Source: Lachnoclostridium phytofermentans (GTDB taxonomy: Bacteria; Bacillota; Clostridia; Lachnospirales; Lachnospiraceae). Taken from it: DNA of 64,000 nt. The notes under the pieces are model-generated. The model saw only the letters and a list, made by a program, of their open reading frames with translations, was not told the origin of the DNA and made no database searches. Location of the stretch: NCBI RefSeq assembly GCF_000733755.1, contig NZ_JPOF01000003.1, forward strand, positions 496,001 through 560,000. Reading direction: 5' to 3'. Positions 51,199-60,893 of this stretch are shown here, piece after piece; position 1 is the stretch's first letter; each line of letters begins with the position of its first letter. The translations under genes and the position numbers were made by a program.

Positions 51199-51456
51199 CT
51201 ATGCATCAAAATCCGCATGATATACCTTATCTTTCACATGGATATCAACATAAGATAAGTTAAATTCCTCTTCCATCACATCAACTTTATACTCAAAAAA
51301 GCAGTCCTCTGTTTTCTTAGACATAAAAATATAGGTTCCCAATTCTTTTTCTTCAATTTCATCACAGATCTCGTTGTATATCTCATAACCATCGATTTCT
51401 CCAAGGTATCCAGATGCTTTTATTCTCTCTTCAATCATATCATAAAATTCCTGCAT
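51199..51456 (-). CDS. Conserved small acidic protein, function unknown
   Basis: 85 residues: MQEFYDMIEERIKASGYLGEIDGYEIYNEICDEIEEKELGTYIFMSKKTEDCFFEYKVDVMEEEFNLSYVDIHVKDKVYHADFDA. Alpha/beta pattern, acidic. GGAGG lies 8 bases before ATG 51456. I recognise it only as a clostridial conserved protein type. Upstream neighbour is the beta-helix protein on the same strand. Confidence 0.65.
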   Translation of the reverse strand: MQEFYDMIEERIKASGYLGEIDGYEIYNEICDEIEEKELGTYIFMSKKTEDCFFEYKVDVMEEEFNLSYVDIHVKDKVYHADFDA

Positions 51457-51543
51457 GATCATAACCTCCATTCATGTGTATTTTCCCTACAACTCTGAAG
51501 TTTGCGAAGTTAGCATAGGCACAAAACTTCCCGATAAAAATAC

Positions 51544-52221
51544 TTAACTGAAATCATCCTGTTTTTTTGCAATCTCTCCAGCCTTTTTAAATATGCTGTG
51601 CTCTGGAATATATCCTCGTACAGACGATAGCGGATATACATTGGTCTCTCTACCAATAACGGTACCAGGGTTAAGAACGCTACCACATCCAATCTCCACC
51701 ATATCTCCTAGGATAGCTCCCATCTTCTTTAATCCGGTTGGGTATTTTTCATTTTGAAATCGTACGGTAACTAAGGTTTTATCCGATTTTACATTGGAAG
51801 TAATGGAACCAGCACCCATATGTGCTTTATATCCTAGAACGGAGTCCCCTACATAGTTATAGTGTGGCACCTGAACTTTATTAAATAATACTACATTTTT
51901 AAGCTCTGTTGAGTTTCCAACGACTGCTCCCTCACCAACGATAATATTTCCACGTAGATATGCACAGTGACGGATTTCTGCGTTTTTATCGATAATACAA
52001 GGTCCATGAATATCTGCGGAACGAGCTACCGTAGCAGATTTCGCAATCCATATATTTTCTGCAATCCTATCATATTCCTCGCTTGGCAAGCGTTCTCCAA
52101 GTTTAATAATAAATGATCCAATGTTAGGAAGTACTTCCCATGGGTAGATTACCCCCTGAAATAAATCCGTAGCTATTGTCTGTGATAAATCAAATAAACT
52201 TTGTATCTCTAATTCTATCAT
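51544..52221 (-). CDS. Left-handed beta-helix (hexapeptide repeat) nucleotidyl/acyltransferase-like protein
   Basis: 225 residues. After an N-terminal ~60-residue helical part, hexapeptide repeats dominate (IWIAKSATVARSADIHGPCIIDKNAEIRHCAYLRGNIIVGEGAVVGNSTELKNVVLFN, then GAGSITSNVK and MVEIGCGSVLNPGTVIGRE). This resembles the acyltransferase half of GlmU without the uridylyltransferase half. A sugar-nucleotide acyltransferase role is likely; the exact substrate is unknown. Confidence 0.78.
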   Translation of the reverse strand: MIELEIQSLFDLSQTIATDLFQGVIYPWEVLPNIGSFIIKLGERLPSEEYDRIAENIWIAKSATVARSADIHGPCIIDKNAEIRHCAYLRGNIIVGEGAVVGNSTELKNVVLFNKVQVPHYNYVGDSVLGYKAHMGAGSITSNVKSDKTLVTVRFQNEKYPTGLKKMGAILGDMVEIGCGSVLNPGTVIGRETNVYPLSSVRGYIPEHSIFKKAGEIAKKQDDFS

Positions 52222-52373
52222 ACAACCTCCTATACTTGTGATGATTATTACGTATATATAATTTCGCGAAAAGAACGTTTCGTTAATGACATACTTCCGT
52301 GTGAGATTTAGAAGTTCTTATCTTCTGTATTCTGATAATAAAACATCTTCTCACACTTTATCCATTTCTACTC

Positions 52374-54521
52374 TTACCTTTTATAATTTTGCGCTACTTG
52401 TTCAAAATACGGTAATAATAGATTCGCATTATTGATTCCCTTCACGCCTTCAGTCATTCGACCTACAAAGCCCTCCAGTTTTGCTATATACTCCTCTTTC
52501 GTAATTGTACCGTCTGCTACCATCGTTAGACCTTTTTCCCAACTTGCAGTTAAATCTGCATTTAACAACGACCGAATGGAAGCATTCACAACATCATAAA
52601 TTAATTCTCCCATTAAAGAGGGAGTCATAATCTGTGTTTTTTTATTTAAAGAGAGGTAATTTATCTTAACGAGTTTGTTCAAGATTTCAGCTCTTGTAGC
52701 ACTTGTTCCGATACCACTTCCTTTTATCTGAGCACGTAATTCTTCGTCTTCAATAAACTGTCCCGCATTTTCCATCGCAAGAATTAAAGAACCGGAATTA
52801 TAGCGTTTTGGAGGAGCTGTTTCTCCTTCTTTAATTGTGAAATTACGAACTGGTAGTTTCATTCCTTTTTTTAGACCTTTGATTACCTCAAAGAACGTGG
52901 CATCATAATCTTTTTCTTCTTCTGATTCCTCTTCCGAAGGTTTATCTTTCCCATCTACCTCTGTTTTTGTGGATGCTTTATCATTTGCTTGTGCTTCCGA
53001 CTTTGAATTATTTGTGTTTCCCTGATAACCTGCAACCTTTAGATAACCTTCTTCTATTAGTACACGGAAACTTGAGAAAAAGCTTTCCGTAGCTATCTTC
53101 GTTGTAATTGCTATCTTCTGATATACTGCTGGTGGATAAAAGATACTTAAGAATCGTTTTACAATGGATACATATATCCTCTTTGCAGTCGCCGATAGGG
53201 ATGATAACGCTCCAAAACCCTGACCTGTAGGAATTATTGCGTAGTGATCCGTAATCTGTTTGTCATTTACATAACGAGTCTTTGCTATATTTTTATATGA
53301 CCCTAGTGCTAATACTTCTTCTGCAAATGGTTGAAACTGTGAAAGAGCAGCTAATCCCTTGATATTTTTATAGATTTCTTTCGATACCGCCGTAGATAAC
53401 ACTCTGGCATCCGTTCTTGGATAGGTTACTAGCTTCTTTTCATATAGCTCTTGTGTATATTTTAATGTTTCATCCGGACTAATTTTAAAGAGCTTAGAGC
53501 ATTCATTTTGAAGTTCTGCAAGGTTAAAAAGAAGAGGTGGATTCTTATTTTCCTTCTTTTTCTCCATACTTACAATTTCAGCTTCTAAGCACGCTGTCTC
53601 TTGATCCTGTTTTAATTTTGCAAGATAACTATTTTTATTATTATTCTCAATTCTTGTTTCATATTCCGGTTCGTAGCCAGTAAGCATTGTAATTAATTTT
53701 TCTGCTTCTAACTTCTCACGGAAACCATTCTCTTTATAAAGCACAGGAGATAGATAATACTTTGATCCTTCTACTGCTCTAAATTCACCGTCAAAGGTCT
53801 TATCTGATGCCTCTATTGTCATCATTACACGGTAAAATGGAGTTTTCACAAATTCACGAATTTCTCGTTCTCTTCGAACCACCATTCCAAGCACGCAAGT
53901 CATAACACGTCCTACTGCTATTGCAGAATGTTTTTCGTTCTTAAGAAAATTATTTACGGTATATCCGTATTTTAGTGATAGCACACGAGAAAAGTTGATT
54001 CCCATTAAGTAATCTTCCTGTGCTCTTAGATATGCTGCTGCGGAAAGATTATCATATGCAGTAAGTGGCTTTGCTTCACGAATTCCTCTTAAGATTTCTT
54101 CCTCTGTTTGAGAGTCTATCCAAACTCTTCGTTTTTCTTTATTCTTTGGTACTTTAGCCATCTGGTCTACCAACCGATAGATGTACTCTCCCTCTCGCCC
54201 AGAGTCAGTGCAAACATATATTTTATCAACATCAGAACGATTTAAAAGTCCCTTAACTACCTGAAACTGTTTACTAACCGATGGAATAACCTCATATTTA
54301 AACTCCTTTGGTAAAAACGGAATCGTTTGTAATGACCACTTTTTTAAAGCTGGATCATAGCTTTCAGGATAGCTCATTGTCACAAGATGTCCAACACACC
54401 AGGTTACAATACTATCCTCTGATTCCATAAACCCATCTGACCTTTTAAAATTTGATTTTAGTGCTTTTGCAAATTCCTGAGCCACACTTGGTTTCTCAGA
54501 AATATATAAGCTTTTTCCCAT
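52374..54521 (-). CDS. topB: DNA topoisomerase III
   Basis: 715 residues, type IA topoisomerase. TOPRIM start SLYISEKPSVAQEFAK, acidic VCTDSGREGEYIYR, active-site Tyr in LVTYPRTDAR (~368), and a low-complexity Ser/Lys/Glu insertion (~510-545, NNSKSEAQANDKASTKTEVDGK). The start ATG 54521 is preferred as it opens at the conserved MGKSLYISEKP; ATG 54539 is in frame with no clear site for either. Chromosomal, not associated with the ICE. Confidence 0.93.
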   Translation of the reverse strand: MGKSLYISEKPSVAQEFAKALKSNFKRSDGFMESEDSIVTWCVGHLVTMSYPESYDPALKKWSLQTIPFLPKEFKYEVIPSVSKQFQVVKGLLNRSDVDKIYVCTDSGREGEYIYRLVDQMAKVPKNKEKRRVWIDSQTEEEILRGIREAKPLTAYDNLSAAAYLRAQEDYLMGINFSRVLSLKYGYTVNNFLKNEKHSAIAVGRVMTCVLGMVVRREREIREFVKTPFYRVMMTIEASDKTFDGEFRAVEGSKYYLSPVLYKENGFREKLEAEKLITMLTGYEPEYETRIENNNKNSYLAKLKQDQETACLEAEIVSMEKKKENKNPPLLFNLAELQNECSKLFKISPDETLKYTQELYEKKLVTYPRTDARVLSTAVSKEIYKNIKGLAALSQFQPFAEEVLALGSYKNIAKTRYVNDKQITDHYAIIPTGQGFGALSSLSATAKRIYVSIVKRFLSIFYPPAVYQKIAITTKIATESFFSSFRVLIEEGYLKVAGYQGNTNNSKSEAQANDKASTKTEVDGKDKPSEEESEEEKDYDATFFEVIKGLKKGMKLPVRNFTIKEGETAPPKRYNSGSLILAMENAGQFIEDEELRAQIKGSGIGTSATRAEILNKLVKINYLSLNKKTQIMTPSLMGELIYDVVNASIRSLLNADLTASWEKGLTMVADGTITKEEYIAKLEGFVGRMTEGVKGINNANLLLPYFEQVAQNYKR

Positions 54522-54561
54522 GAATTTTCCAACTTTCATTGTTTACTGGCACAAAAACTTT

Positions 54562-54628
54562 TTTTGTGATACACAAAATGCTTTTCTTGTGATACACAAA
54601 TGCTTTTTTTCGATACACAAATGCTCTT
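54562..54628 (-). repeat. Three direct repeats upstream of topB
   Basis: TTGTGATACACAAAATGCTTTT, TTGTGATACACAAATGCTTTT and TTCGATACACAAATGCTCTT in tandem, ~22-base spacing. Each contains TGTGATACACA. They lie about 25-90 bases upstream of the topB start, so they could be operators. Confidence 0.7.
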
Positions 54629-55051
54629 AAGTCTTGTGCTCTTCCAAATGTCCTATATTTTATTGTAGCATAATCCGAAACGTTTGTGAAGTTGAAAGAC
54701 AAGTACCAATTTTGTGCAGTTTTCTCATTTCTGTGCATCTTTCTTCTCATCCAATACTAATCTTTTATCCCGCCCAATTCTCATCTTTTCTCACTTCCGA
54801 AATTAATACCGAAGATTATGCAGGCACAAACTTTCTGGGTTAACCACTTTTTTGTAAAAATCAAATGCCGTGCTGCGAAAAGCCCAACAAAATCTAATTA
54901 TTAATAGATAACAATAATACATAGGATTACGATTAAATTACTAGAATTTAAAAATTAAATGTGATAAAGTTAAATGTTATATTTTGTAGCACTATGTCGA
55001 ATTATACATATAATATAGTATCACTAGAAAGAAAGGAGCTAATAAATCTAT
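54629..55051. other. AT-rich gap upstream of the Cys-rich repeat gene
   Basis: Divergent promoter region. No other gene or structured element recognised. Confidence 0.3.
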
Positions 55052-55318
55052 ATGTATAACCAAGATTGCTATGATTACAAAGAGCAGAAAAAATCTAAAG
55101 AAGAATTTTGTACTAAATTAAATGTCTTTTGTGATGAAGATAAAAAGAAAGAACGCAAAGAACACAAGGATGAAGAATTTTGCGTTCAGGTAAATATCTT
55201 TTGTGATGAAGATAAAGATGAACCTAAGCATAAAGAAGATGGATGTAAAAAAGAGCATAAGGAAGAAGAATTTTGCGTTCAAGTAAATATCTTCTGTGAT
55301 AAATGCAAGAAGAAATAA
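55052..55318 (+). CDS. Small Cys-containing repeat protein, unknown function
   Basis: 88 residues with three tandem copies of EEFC-x6-FCD(E/K): EEFCTKLNVFCDEDKKK, DEEFCVQVNIFCDEDKD and EEEFCVQVNIFCDKCKKK, separated by His/Lys/Glu-rich linkers. AAAGGAG upstream of ATG 55052. No signal peptide or membrane segment. The paired Cys in every repeat suggests metal binding or disulfide cross-linking, as in spore-coat proteins; this is a guess. Confidence 0.75.
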   Translation: MYNQDCYDYKEQKKSKEEFCTKLNVFCDEDKKKERKEHKDEEFCVQVNIFCDEDKDEPKHKEDGCKKEHKEEEFCVQVNIFCDKCKKK

Positions 55319-55334
55319 AGCATTTTAAGTTAAA

Positions 55335-55374
55335 AGTAAATAGCTTGTCACGTAATTGTGACAGGCTATTTACT
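55335..55374 (+). terminator. Hairpin after the Cys-rich repeat gene
   Basis: AGTAAATAGCTTGTCAC / GTGACAGGCTATTTACT stem with one wobble pair and a 6-base loop; no T-run. Confidence 0.7.
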
Positions 55375-55576
55375 ACTCACACCCTTCGGCTGTATCCATC
55401 TTTCACTCTTGAAAACAGGACTGTGATTAGTCTAGTTATTTGTTTTTGAGAACAAAGCAGGCATAAATATCCGTGTAACTTCCTCTATTTTCATTGCAAC
55501 TTATTTAAAAGTTATGTAGAATAAGAAATAAGAAAATATCATGTACTTGAGTTTCAAAATGAAAGGATGGTTCTCT

Positions 55577-56215
55577 ATGTCTTCACCAAAAAAGCAATAC
55601 TATGAAAACCTAGCAGATAGCTTGATTGAGAAATTTAATCAACGTGGAATCGAAGGTTATTACTGCGATAGCAGAGAAGAAGCCTTGACAGTAGCCAAAC
55701 GTTTTTTAACTCCTGGCTGTTCCGTTAGTTGGGGCGGTTCCATGACCTTGGATGAGATTGGATTACTTGATGAATTCCATAACTCCGACTACATAATCTA
55801 CGACCGCACAAAAGCCAAATCACCAGAAGAACGTTCTGAGCTTTATGGTAAGATGGTGACAGCTGACTATTACTTTATGAGTTCCAATGCCATTACACTA
55901 GATGGAAAACTTGTTAATATCGATGGTAATGGAAACCGTGTTGCATGCTTAATTACCGGTCCTAAAAATGTAATTGTGATTGCAGGAATGAATAAAATTG
56001 TTACCGACGAAGCTGCTGCAATGGAACGTGTAAGAAATATGGCAGCACCTCCAAATGCAATGAGATTAAACAGAAAAACCCCATGTGCAGAACTTGGACG
56101 ATGTGTAAATTGTCTCGTTGAGGAATGCATCTGCAGTAGTACTGTTATCACTCGACGTTCCCATATACCATACCGAATCAAAGTTATTCTAGTGGGAGAA
56201 GAATTAGGTTATTAA
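55577..56215 (+). CDS. LUD-domain lactate-utilisation-like protein
   Basis: 212 residues of the LUD/DUF162 family (LutC/YkgG-like): SSPKKQYYENLADSLIEKFNQRGIEGYYC, VSWGGSMTLDEIGLLDEF, NAITLDGKLVNIDGNGNRVACLITGPKNVIVIAGMNKI. A short Cys-rich tail (CAELGRCVNCLVEECICSSTV) may hold a cluster. Start 55577 is supported by AAAGGATGG six bases upstream. No LutA/LutB partner is adjacent. Confidence 0.83.
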   Translation: MSSPKKQYYENLADSLIEKFNQRGIEGYYCDSREEALTVAKRFLTPGCSVSWGGSMTLDEIGLLDEFHNSDYIIYDRTKAKSPEERSELYGKMVTADYYFMSSNAITLDGKLVNIDGNGNRVACLITGPKNVIVIAGMNKIVTDEAAAMERVRNMAAPPNAMRLNRKTPCAELGRCVNCLVEECICSSTVITRRSHIPYRIKVILVGEELGY

Positions 56216-56272
56216 AAAACTCGTAAGTTCTATCATGAAGATTTAAACTTCAGTAAGAACTTACGAGTTTTT
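56214..56272 (+). terminator. Rho-independent terminator
   Basis: AAAAAACTCGTAAGTTCT / AGAACTTACGAGTTTTTT long stem after the LUD gene. Confidence 0.88.
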
Positions 56273-56503
56273 TATTCTCTTAAAACATTATTCTATATAA
56301 AACCTATGAATTCAACTTAAACTATGTTTCATACTTCTTCATGAGTATCAAGAGTAAAAGAATTTTATTCTTTCACTCACCAAGTCTGTGCTACAACAAA
56401 CTTGAGCCATTCGCTGCTCCTATAAATAGTCGCAGCATGTAGGCTAACTATGACGTACTCATAACGCTATCTAAGGGATTGCATAATGGTTTCCCAACAT
56501 TAA

Positions 56504-57742
56504 TTAATAGAGTGGATAAGCATCTGTTAACATCTTAACCAATGCTTTTGCCTGATCCTTATTCTTCTCTACATCCTTAACTACGAGAGAAATAGCTTCT
56601 GCAACCACAGCCATATCTTTTTCATTAAAACCTCTTGTTGTTACAGCTGCAGTACCGAGACGGATTCCGCTTGTTACAAATGGAGACGCTGGATCATTTG
56701 GAACAGTATTCTTATTACAAGTAATGTTTGCTTCATCTAAAATGTGCTCTGCTTGCTTTCCTGTAATGTTCATATTCTGTAAATCAATTAGCATTAAGTG
56801 ATTGTCTGTACCACCGGATACTAAATTGAATCCACGTGTTGTCAACTCTTTTGCTAACGCTTGTGCATTAGAGATGATTTTTCCAGCATAATCTTTAAAA
56901 CTATCATCCAAAGCTTCTTTAAAGCAGATTGCTTTTGCTGCGATTACATGCATTAATGGTCCACCTTGAATTCCTGGAAATACAGATTTATTTAACTTAT
57001 GTTCTTCTGCAAATTCAGCACTAGATAGAATCATTCCGCCTCTTGGTCCGCGTAATGTCTTATGAGTTGTTGTTGTAGTAACATGAGCATAAGGGATTGG
57101 TGATTGATGATAACCAGCAGCTACCAAACCAGCAATATGCGCCATATCCACCATTAAATATGCACCAACTAAGTCAGCAATTTCGCGAAAACGCTTAAAG
57201 TCAATCTTTCTAGCATAAGCAGAAGCTCCTGCTACGATAAGCTTTGGCTTTGATTCCTTTGCTATCTTTTCTACCTCATCATAATCAATAAAACCGTTGT
57301 CATCTACGCCATAAGGTACGATATTAAAATAGGAACCGGAGAAATTTACTGGGCTACCATGGGTTAAATGTCCGCCATGAGCAAGATTCATACCCAATAC
57401 AGTATCCCCTGGCTGTAATAAAGCAAAAAATACTGCCATATTAGCCTGTGCTCCAGAATGTGGCTGAACATTTGCATAAGTGCAACCGAATAACTCCTTT
57501 GCTCTTGCAATTGCTAAATTCTCAGCTATATCAACAAATTCACATCCGCCATAATATCTTTTTCCTGGATATCCTTCCGCATATTTATTTGTTAACGGAC
57601 TACCCATAGCAGCCATAACTGCCTTACTCACAAAATTCTCTGATGCTATTAATTCAATATGATCGTTCTGTCTTGCGATTTCCAATGTGATACTATCCGC
57701 TAATTCCGGATCAAATGCTTTTACATCCTCAAATGAATACAT
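56504..57742 (-). CDS. glyA: Serine hydroxymethyltransferase
   Basis: 412 residues. Converts serine and THF to glycine and methylene-THF, feeding the one-carbon pool. PLP-Lys in [15 protein letters not shown] (~228), [15 protein letters not shown] and [13 protein letters not shown] are diagnostic. AAGGAG lies before ATG 57742; the frame is open to 57781 without a site. I saw no glycine riboswitch upstream. Confidence 0.96.
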   Translation of the reverse strand: MYSFEDVKAFDPELADSITLEIARQNDHIELIASENFVSKAVMAAMGSPLTNKYAEGYPGKRYYGGCEFVDIAENLAIARAKELFGCTYANVQPHSGAQANMAVFFALLQPGDTVLGMNLAHGGHLTHGSPVNFSGSYFNIVPYGVDDNGFIDYDEVEKIAKESKPKLIVAGASAYARKIDFKRFREIADLVGAYLMVDMAHIAGLVAAGYHQSPIPYAHVTTTTTHKTLRGPRGGMILSSAEFAEEHKLNKSVFPGIQGGPLMHVIAAKAICFKEALDDSFKDYAGKIISNAQALAKELTTRGFNLVSGGTDNHLMLIDLQNMNITGKQAEHILDEANITCNKNTVPNDPASPFVTSGIRLGTAAVTTRGFNEKDMAVVAEAISLVVKDVEKNKDQAKALVKMLTDAYPLY

Positions 57743-58063
57743 ATCTCCTTGTCCTTTCCTGTAATTTCTATTACTTTCCATTATACCATATCAAAATGGC
57801 ATTGAAAAGAAATACCAATAGGTCTTTTATTATTTTATCTAATAAGATTCATAATGAAAACTGTCGAATACCTACGATCAGCTTCACTCATGAAGATTAT
57901 AAAAAGTAAAAAACTAATGTTTAGTAGTTGGAATCAAACCATACAATTCTTTTATAAAGAATAAAAGTGTAGATAAAAGGAATCGTCATTCTTGAAGTCA
58001 CTCTCTTCTCCAAATACTCCTTATCTACACTATTCATCTTAAAGAATGTATCTCTTTTTTACT
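57743..58063. other. Gap between glyA and the degV-like gene
   Basis: Contains a distant inverted repeat AGTGTAGATAA / TTATCTACACT (57966-58030). No gene. Confidence 0.4.
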
Positions 58064-58220
58064 TACTATTTCATTTATTATTCAATCTTACAATTTCTTT
58101 TATTATTCAATTTTACAATTTCTTTTATTATTTAAGCTTACTATTTCATATTAAAAATACTATTTCTTTTATTATTAAAAAAACTATTTCTTTTATTATT
58201 AAAATTACTATTTCTTTTTA
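58064..58220. repeat. AT-rich degenerate tandem repeats
   Basis: About six units of ~24 bases, each around ACTATTTCTTTTATTATT or ACAATTTCTTTTATTATT, immediately downstream of the degV-like gene's stop (on the minus strand). They look like slippage-generated low-complexity DNA. Confidence 0.75.
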
Positions 58221-58233
58221 AAACCTATATTTA

Positions 58234-59112
58234 TTAAAATTTATAATTTTCTCCAACAAATGTTAGCGCACACATACCCGCACCTGTGTGAGATCCGATG
58301 ACTGGACCGATATTCGAAAACAAGTAATCCTTTACTAATCCTCGCTCAGTTAGAATATCTGCTAATGCCTTAGCATAATCAGGGCAAGCTGCATGACCAA
58401 TAATCACTGTTTGATTATTTGTATCAATTCCATCTTCTTCTAAGCGATTTACAAGGTATTCTATTGCTTTTTTGTTACCTCTTACCTTTGATACCACCAG
58501 TAATTTTCCTTCTTTATCCACACTTAATACTGGACAAATACGAAGCGCTGTTCCTACCATAGCCTCTAAGGAATTTAATCTGCCACCTCTTTTTAAATGG
58601 TGTAAATCTTCTACCATAAACCAATGGCAACACTTTCTTTTTGTATCTTCCACAAAGTTTACTACTTCTTCTATCGACTTACCTTTTTGTCTTTCTTTTG
58701 CCGCAAGGTAAACAAGCAACCCCTCACCAATGGAGGCACATAAGGAATCAATACAGATTATTTTTCTATCAGGATATTTCTCTTTTAATCCTTCTGACAT
58801 CAACCTACCTGTGTTATAAGTACCACTTAATCCCGAAGAAAATGCAATATATAATACGTCTTTTCCACTTTCTAAGATTGGAGTTAAAAAATTTTCGAAG
58901 ACCACAGGATTAATCTGACTAGTCACAGAATTTTCTCCTGCTTTTAATCGTTTGTAAAACTCCTCACAACTTAATTCTCTTTCATCTGGATAGTGTGTAT
59001 ACGGCGTATCACCTAGGTGGAAATCCATAGGGATAATGTTTACATCCAACTCATCTACGATGTCCTGAACTAAATCCAACGTCACATCACTTACTATACA
59101 ATAATCTGCCAT
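58234..59112 (-). CDS. DegV-family fatty-acid-binding protein
   Basis: 292 residues. DegV pattern: CIVSDVTLDLVQDIVDELDVNIIPM, SGLSGTYNTGRL, and LGRxxxHLKRGGRLN-type VEDLHHLKRGGRLNSLEAMVG. Such proteins bind fatty acids and deliver them to the FakA kinase. No FakA is adjacent. AAGGAG upstream of ATG. Confidence 0.88.
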   Translation of the reverse strand: MADYCIVSDVTLDLVQDIVDELDVNIIPMDFHLGDTPYTHYPDERELSCEEFYKRLKAGENSVTSQINPVVFENFLTPILESGKDVLYIAFSSGLSGTYNTGRLMSEGLKEKYPDRKIICIDSLCASIGEGLLVYLAAKERQKGKSIEEVVNFVEDTKRKCCHWFMVEDLHHLKRGGRLNSLEAMVGTALRICPVLSVDKEGKLLVVSKVRGNKKAIEYLVNRLEEDGIDTNNQTVIIGHAACPDYAKALADILTERGLVKDYLFSNIGPVIGSHTGAGMCALTFVGENYKF

Positions 59113-59303
59113 AACTTTCTCCTTAATTCTTGTCCATTAGCTCTAACTGAAAGTATATCATATTCCAAAAGAGAAATAAACTGAAAGATGTATAAACTTC
59201 CTTAAGATAAATAAAATTCCATTCATAAATTACTCATTGTATTCTATTATTTGTGGTGCTATAATACCTCTGTTTCTTATAATATTACTTACGGAGTATT
59301 CCT

Positions 59304-60677
59304 ATGCAAAAGTTAAAATCGAAAAGTTACCAAAATGCTATTACGGAAGGTCCAATCCTTACCCGACTATTATTATTTTTCTTTCCAATTGTCTTAGGCA
59401 CCTTCTTTCAGCAACTGTATAACACCTCAGATGCAATTATCGTTGGGAACTTTGTTGGGAAGCGAGCACTCGGAGCAGTAGGTGGTACTACTGGAACTAT
59501 AATAAACCTTTTAGTAGGCTTTTTCGTTGGCCTCTCTTCTGGTGCTACTGTAATTATCTCGCAATACTTCGGTGCCAAGGAAGAAGAGAAAGTTAAAAAT
59601 TCAGTCCATACTTCATTTGCCCTTGCAATTAGTGGTGGAATTGTATTAATGATTCTTGGATTATGCTTGTCTCCCATGATGTTAACTGCAATGAATACCC
59701 CGGATGATATTTACCCACTATCTCTACAATACATAAGAATTTACTTTCTTGGTATTATTCCAAATTTAGTGTACAATATAGCCTCCGGTATTTTAAGAGC
59801 AATTGGCGATACGAAACGGCCTTTGTACTTTCTAATCATCAGTTGTTTTGTAAATATTGTATTGGATTTACTTTTTGTTGGGGTTTTCCATATGGGAGTC
59901 GCTGGTGCTGCAATCGCCACGATAATCTCTCAATTCGTAAGTGCTACTTTAGTAGTTATGACTTTATTACGGACGAAAGCTTCCTATCATTTAATACCAA
60001 GATGCATTCACTTTGAGATGCCAATTTTAAAACGAATTACAAAGATAGGTCTTCCTGCTGGGTTACAGTCCGTGATGTACTCGATATCCAATGTGATTAT
60101 TCAAAGTTTTATCAATTCTTTTGGTACTGATACCGTTGCTGCTTGGACAGCTTATGGTAAAATTGATGGATTATTTTGGATGATAATTGGAGCTCTTGGA
60201 ATCTCTGTAACTACATTTATCGGTCAAAACTACGGGGCACAAAAAATCTCACGCGTTCATAAATGTGTTAAAGTTGGACTTGTTTTAGCTTTTGGGATTT
60301 CTATCTTATTTAGTATTGTTTTATACTTCTTTGGCCATTATGTTTACCGACTATTTACAGACGATCAAACCGTATTAATGATAGGTATGAAAATACTACA
60401 TTTTCTTGCGCCAACCTTCTTCACCTATGTTTGTATTGAGGTTTTAGCAGCTGCACTGCGTGGAATTGGCGATGCTTTCGTTCCAATGATTATTACTTGT
60501 CTAGGAGTCTGTGCTTTACGAATTGTATGGCTATATACTGCAGTACCTTCATCCCCAAGTATCATTACCGTTATCTTTAGTTATCCTCTTACTTGGGTGA
60601 TTACCTCTTTATTATTTATCATTTATTATTGCTTTTTTAGCCATCTTGGATTTCGTAAGAGAGTGATGTTTGATTAA
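59304..60677 (+). CDS. MATE-family efflux transporter
   Basis: 457 residues, 12 membrane segments. Opens with AITEGPILTRLLLFFFPIVLGTFFQQLYNTSDAIIVGNFVG and has GLPAGLQSVMYSISNVIIQ in the second half, typical of NorM/DinF-type multidrug-cation antiporters. It is monocistronic with its own terminator; divergent from degV. Confidence 0.9.
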   Translation: MQKLKSKSYQNAITEGPILTRLLLFFFPIVLGTFFQQLYNTSDAIIVGNFVGKRALGAVGGTTGTIINLLVGFFVGLSSGATVIISQYFGAKEEEKVKNSVHTSFALAISGGIVLMILGLCLSPMMLTAMNTPDDIYPLSLQYIRIYFLGIIPNLVYNIASGILRAIGDTKRPLYFLIISCFVNIVLDLLFVGVFHMGVAGAAIATIISQFVSATLVVMTLLRTKASYHLIPRCIHFEMPILKRITKIGLPAGLQSVMYSISNVIIQSFINSFGTDTVAAWTAYGKIDGLFWMIIGALGISVTTFIGQNYGAQKISRVHKCVKVGLVLAFGISILFSIVLYFFGHYVYRLFTDDQTVLMIGMKILHFLAPTFFTYVCIEVLAAALRGIGDAFVPMIITCLGVCALRIVWLYTAVPSSPSIITVIFSYPLTWVITSLLFIIYYCFFSHLGFRKRVMFD

Positions 60678-60718
60678 TTAGTTTATCCACTAAGAATAAG
60701 CATTTTATATAATAAAGT

Positions 60719-60766
60719 AAAAAGAGATAAGTAGAGAACTTTTATAACTCCTACTTATCTCTTTTA
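60719..60766 (+). terminator. Rho-independent terminator
   Basis: AAAGAGATAAGTAG / CTACTTATCTCTTT stem with TTTATTG after it. Confidence 0.85.
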
Positions 60767-60893
60767 TTGTTCTTTAACAAAACATTTTTAATACTATCCT
60801 CCGCTTCTCAAGAAAATAAAAACTAATTTTGATTGAATATTTTAATGCTATCTTACCCATATCTTTGAGTATTGGTAATGACTTAATGATTAA

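Noticed and set aside
55052-55318. Bacteriocin or lanthipeptide precursor
   Set aside because: No leader/core pattern and no modification or transport genes nearby.
57743-58063. Glycine riboswitch before glyA
   Set aside because: No tandem aptamer pattern or consensus segments were found.
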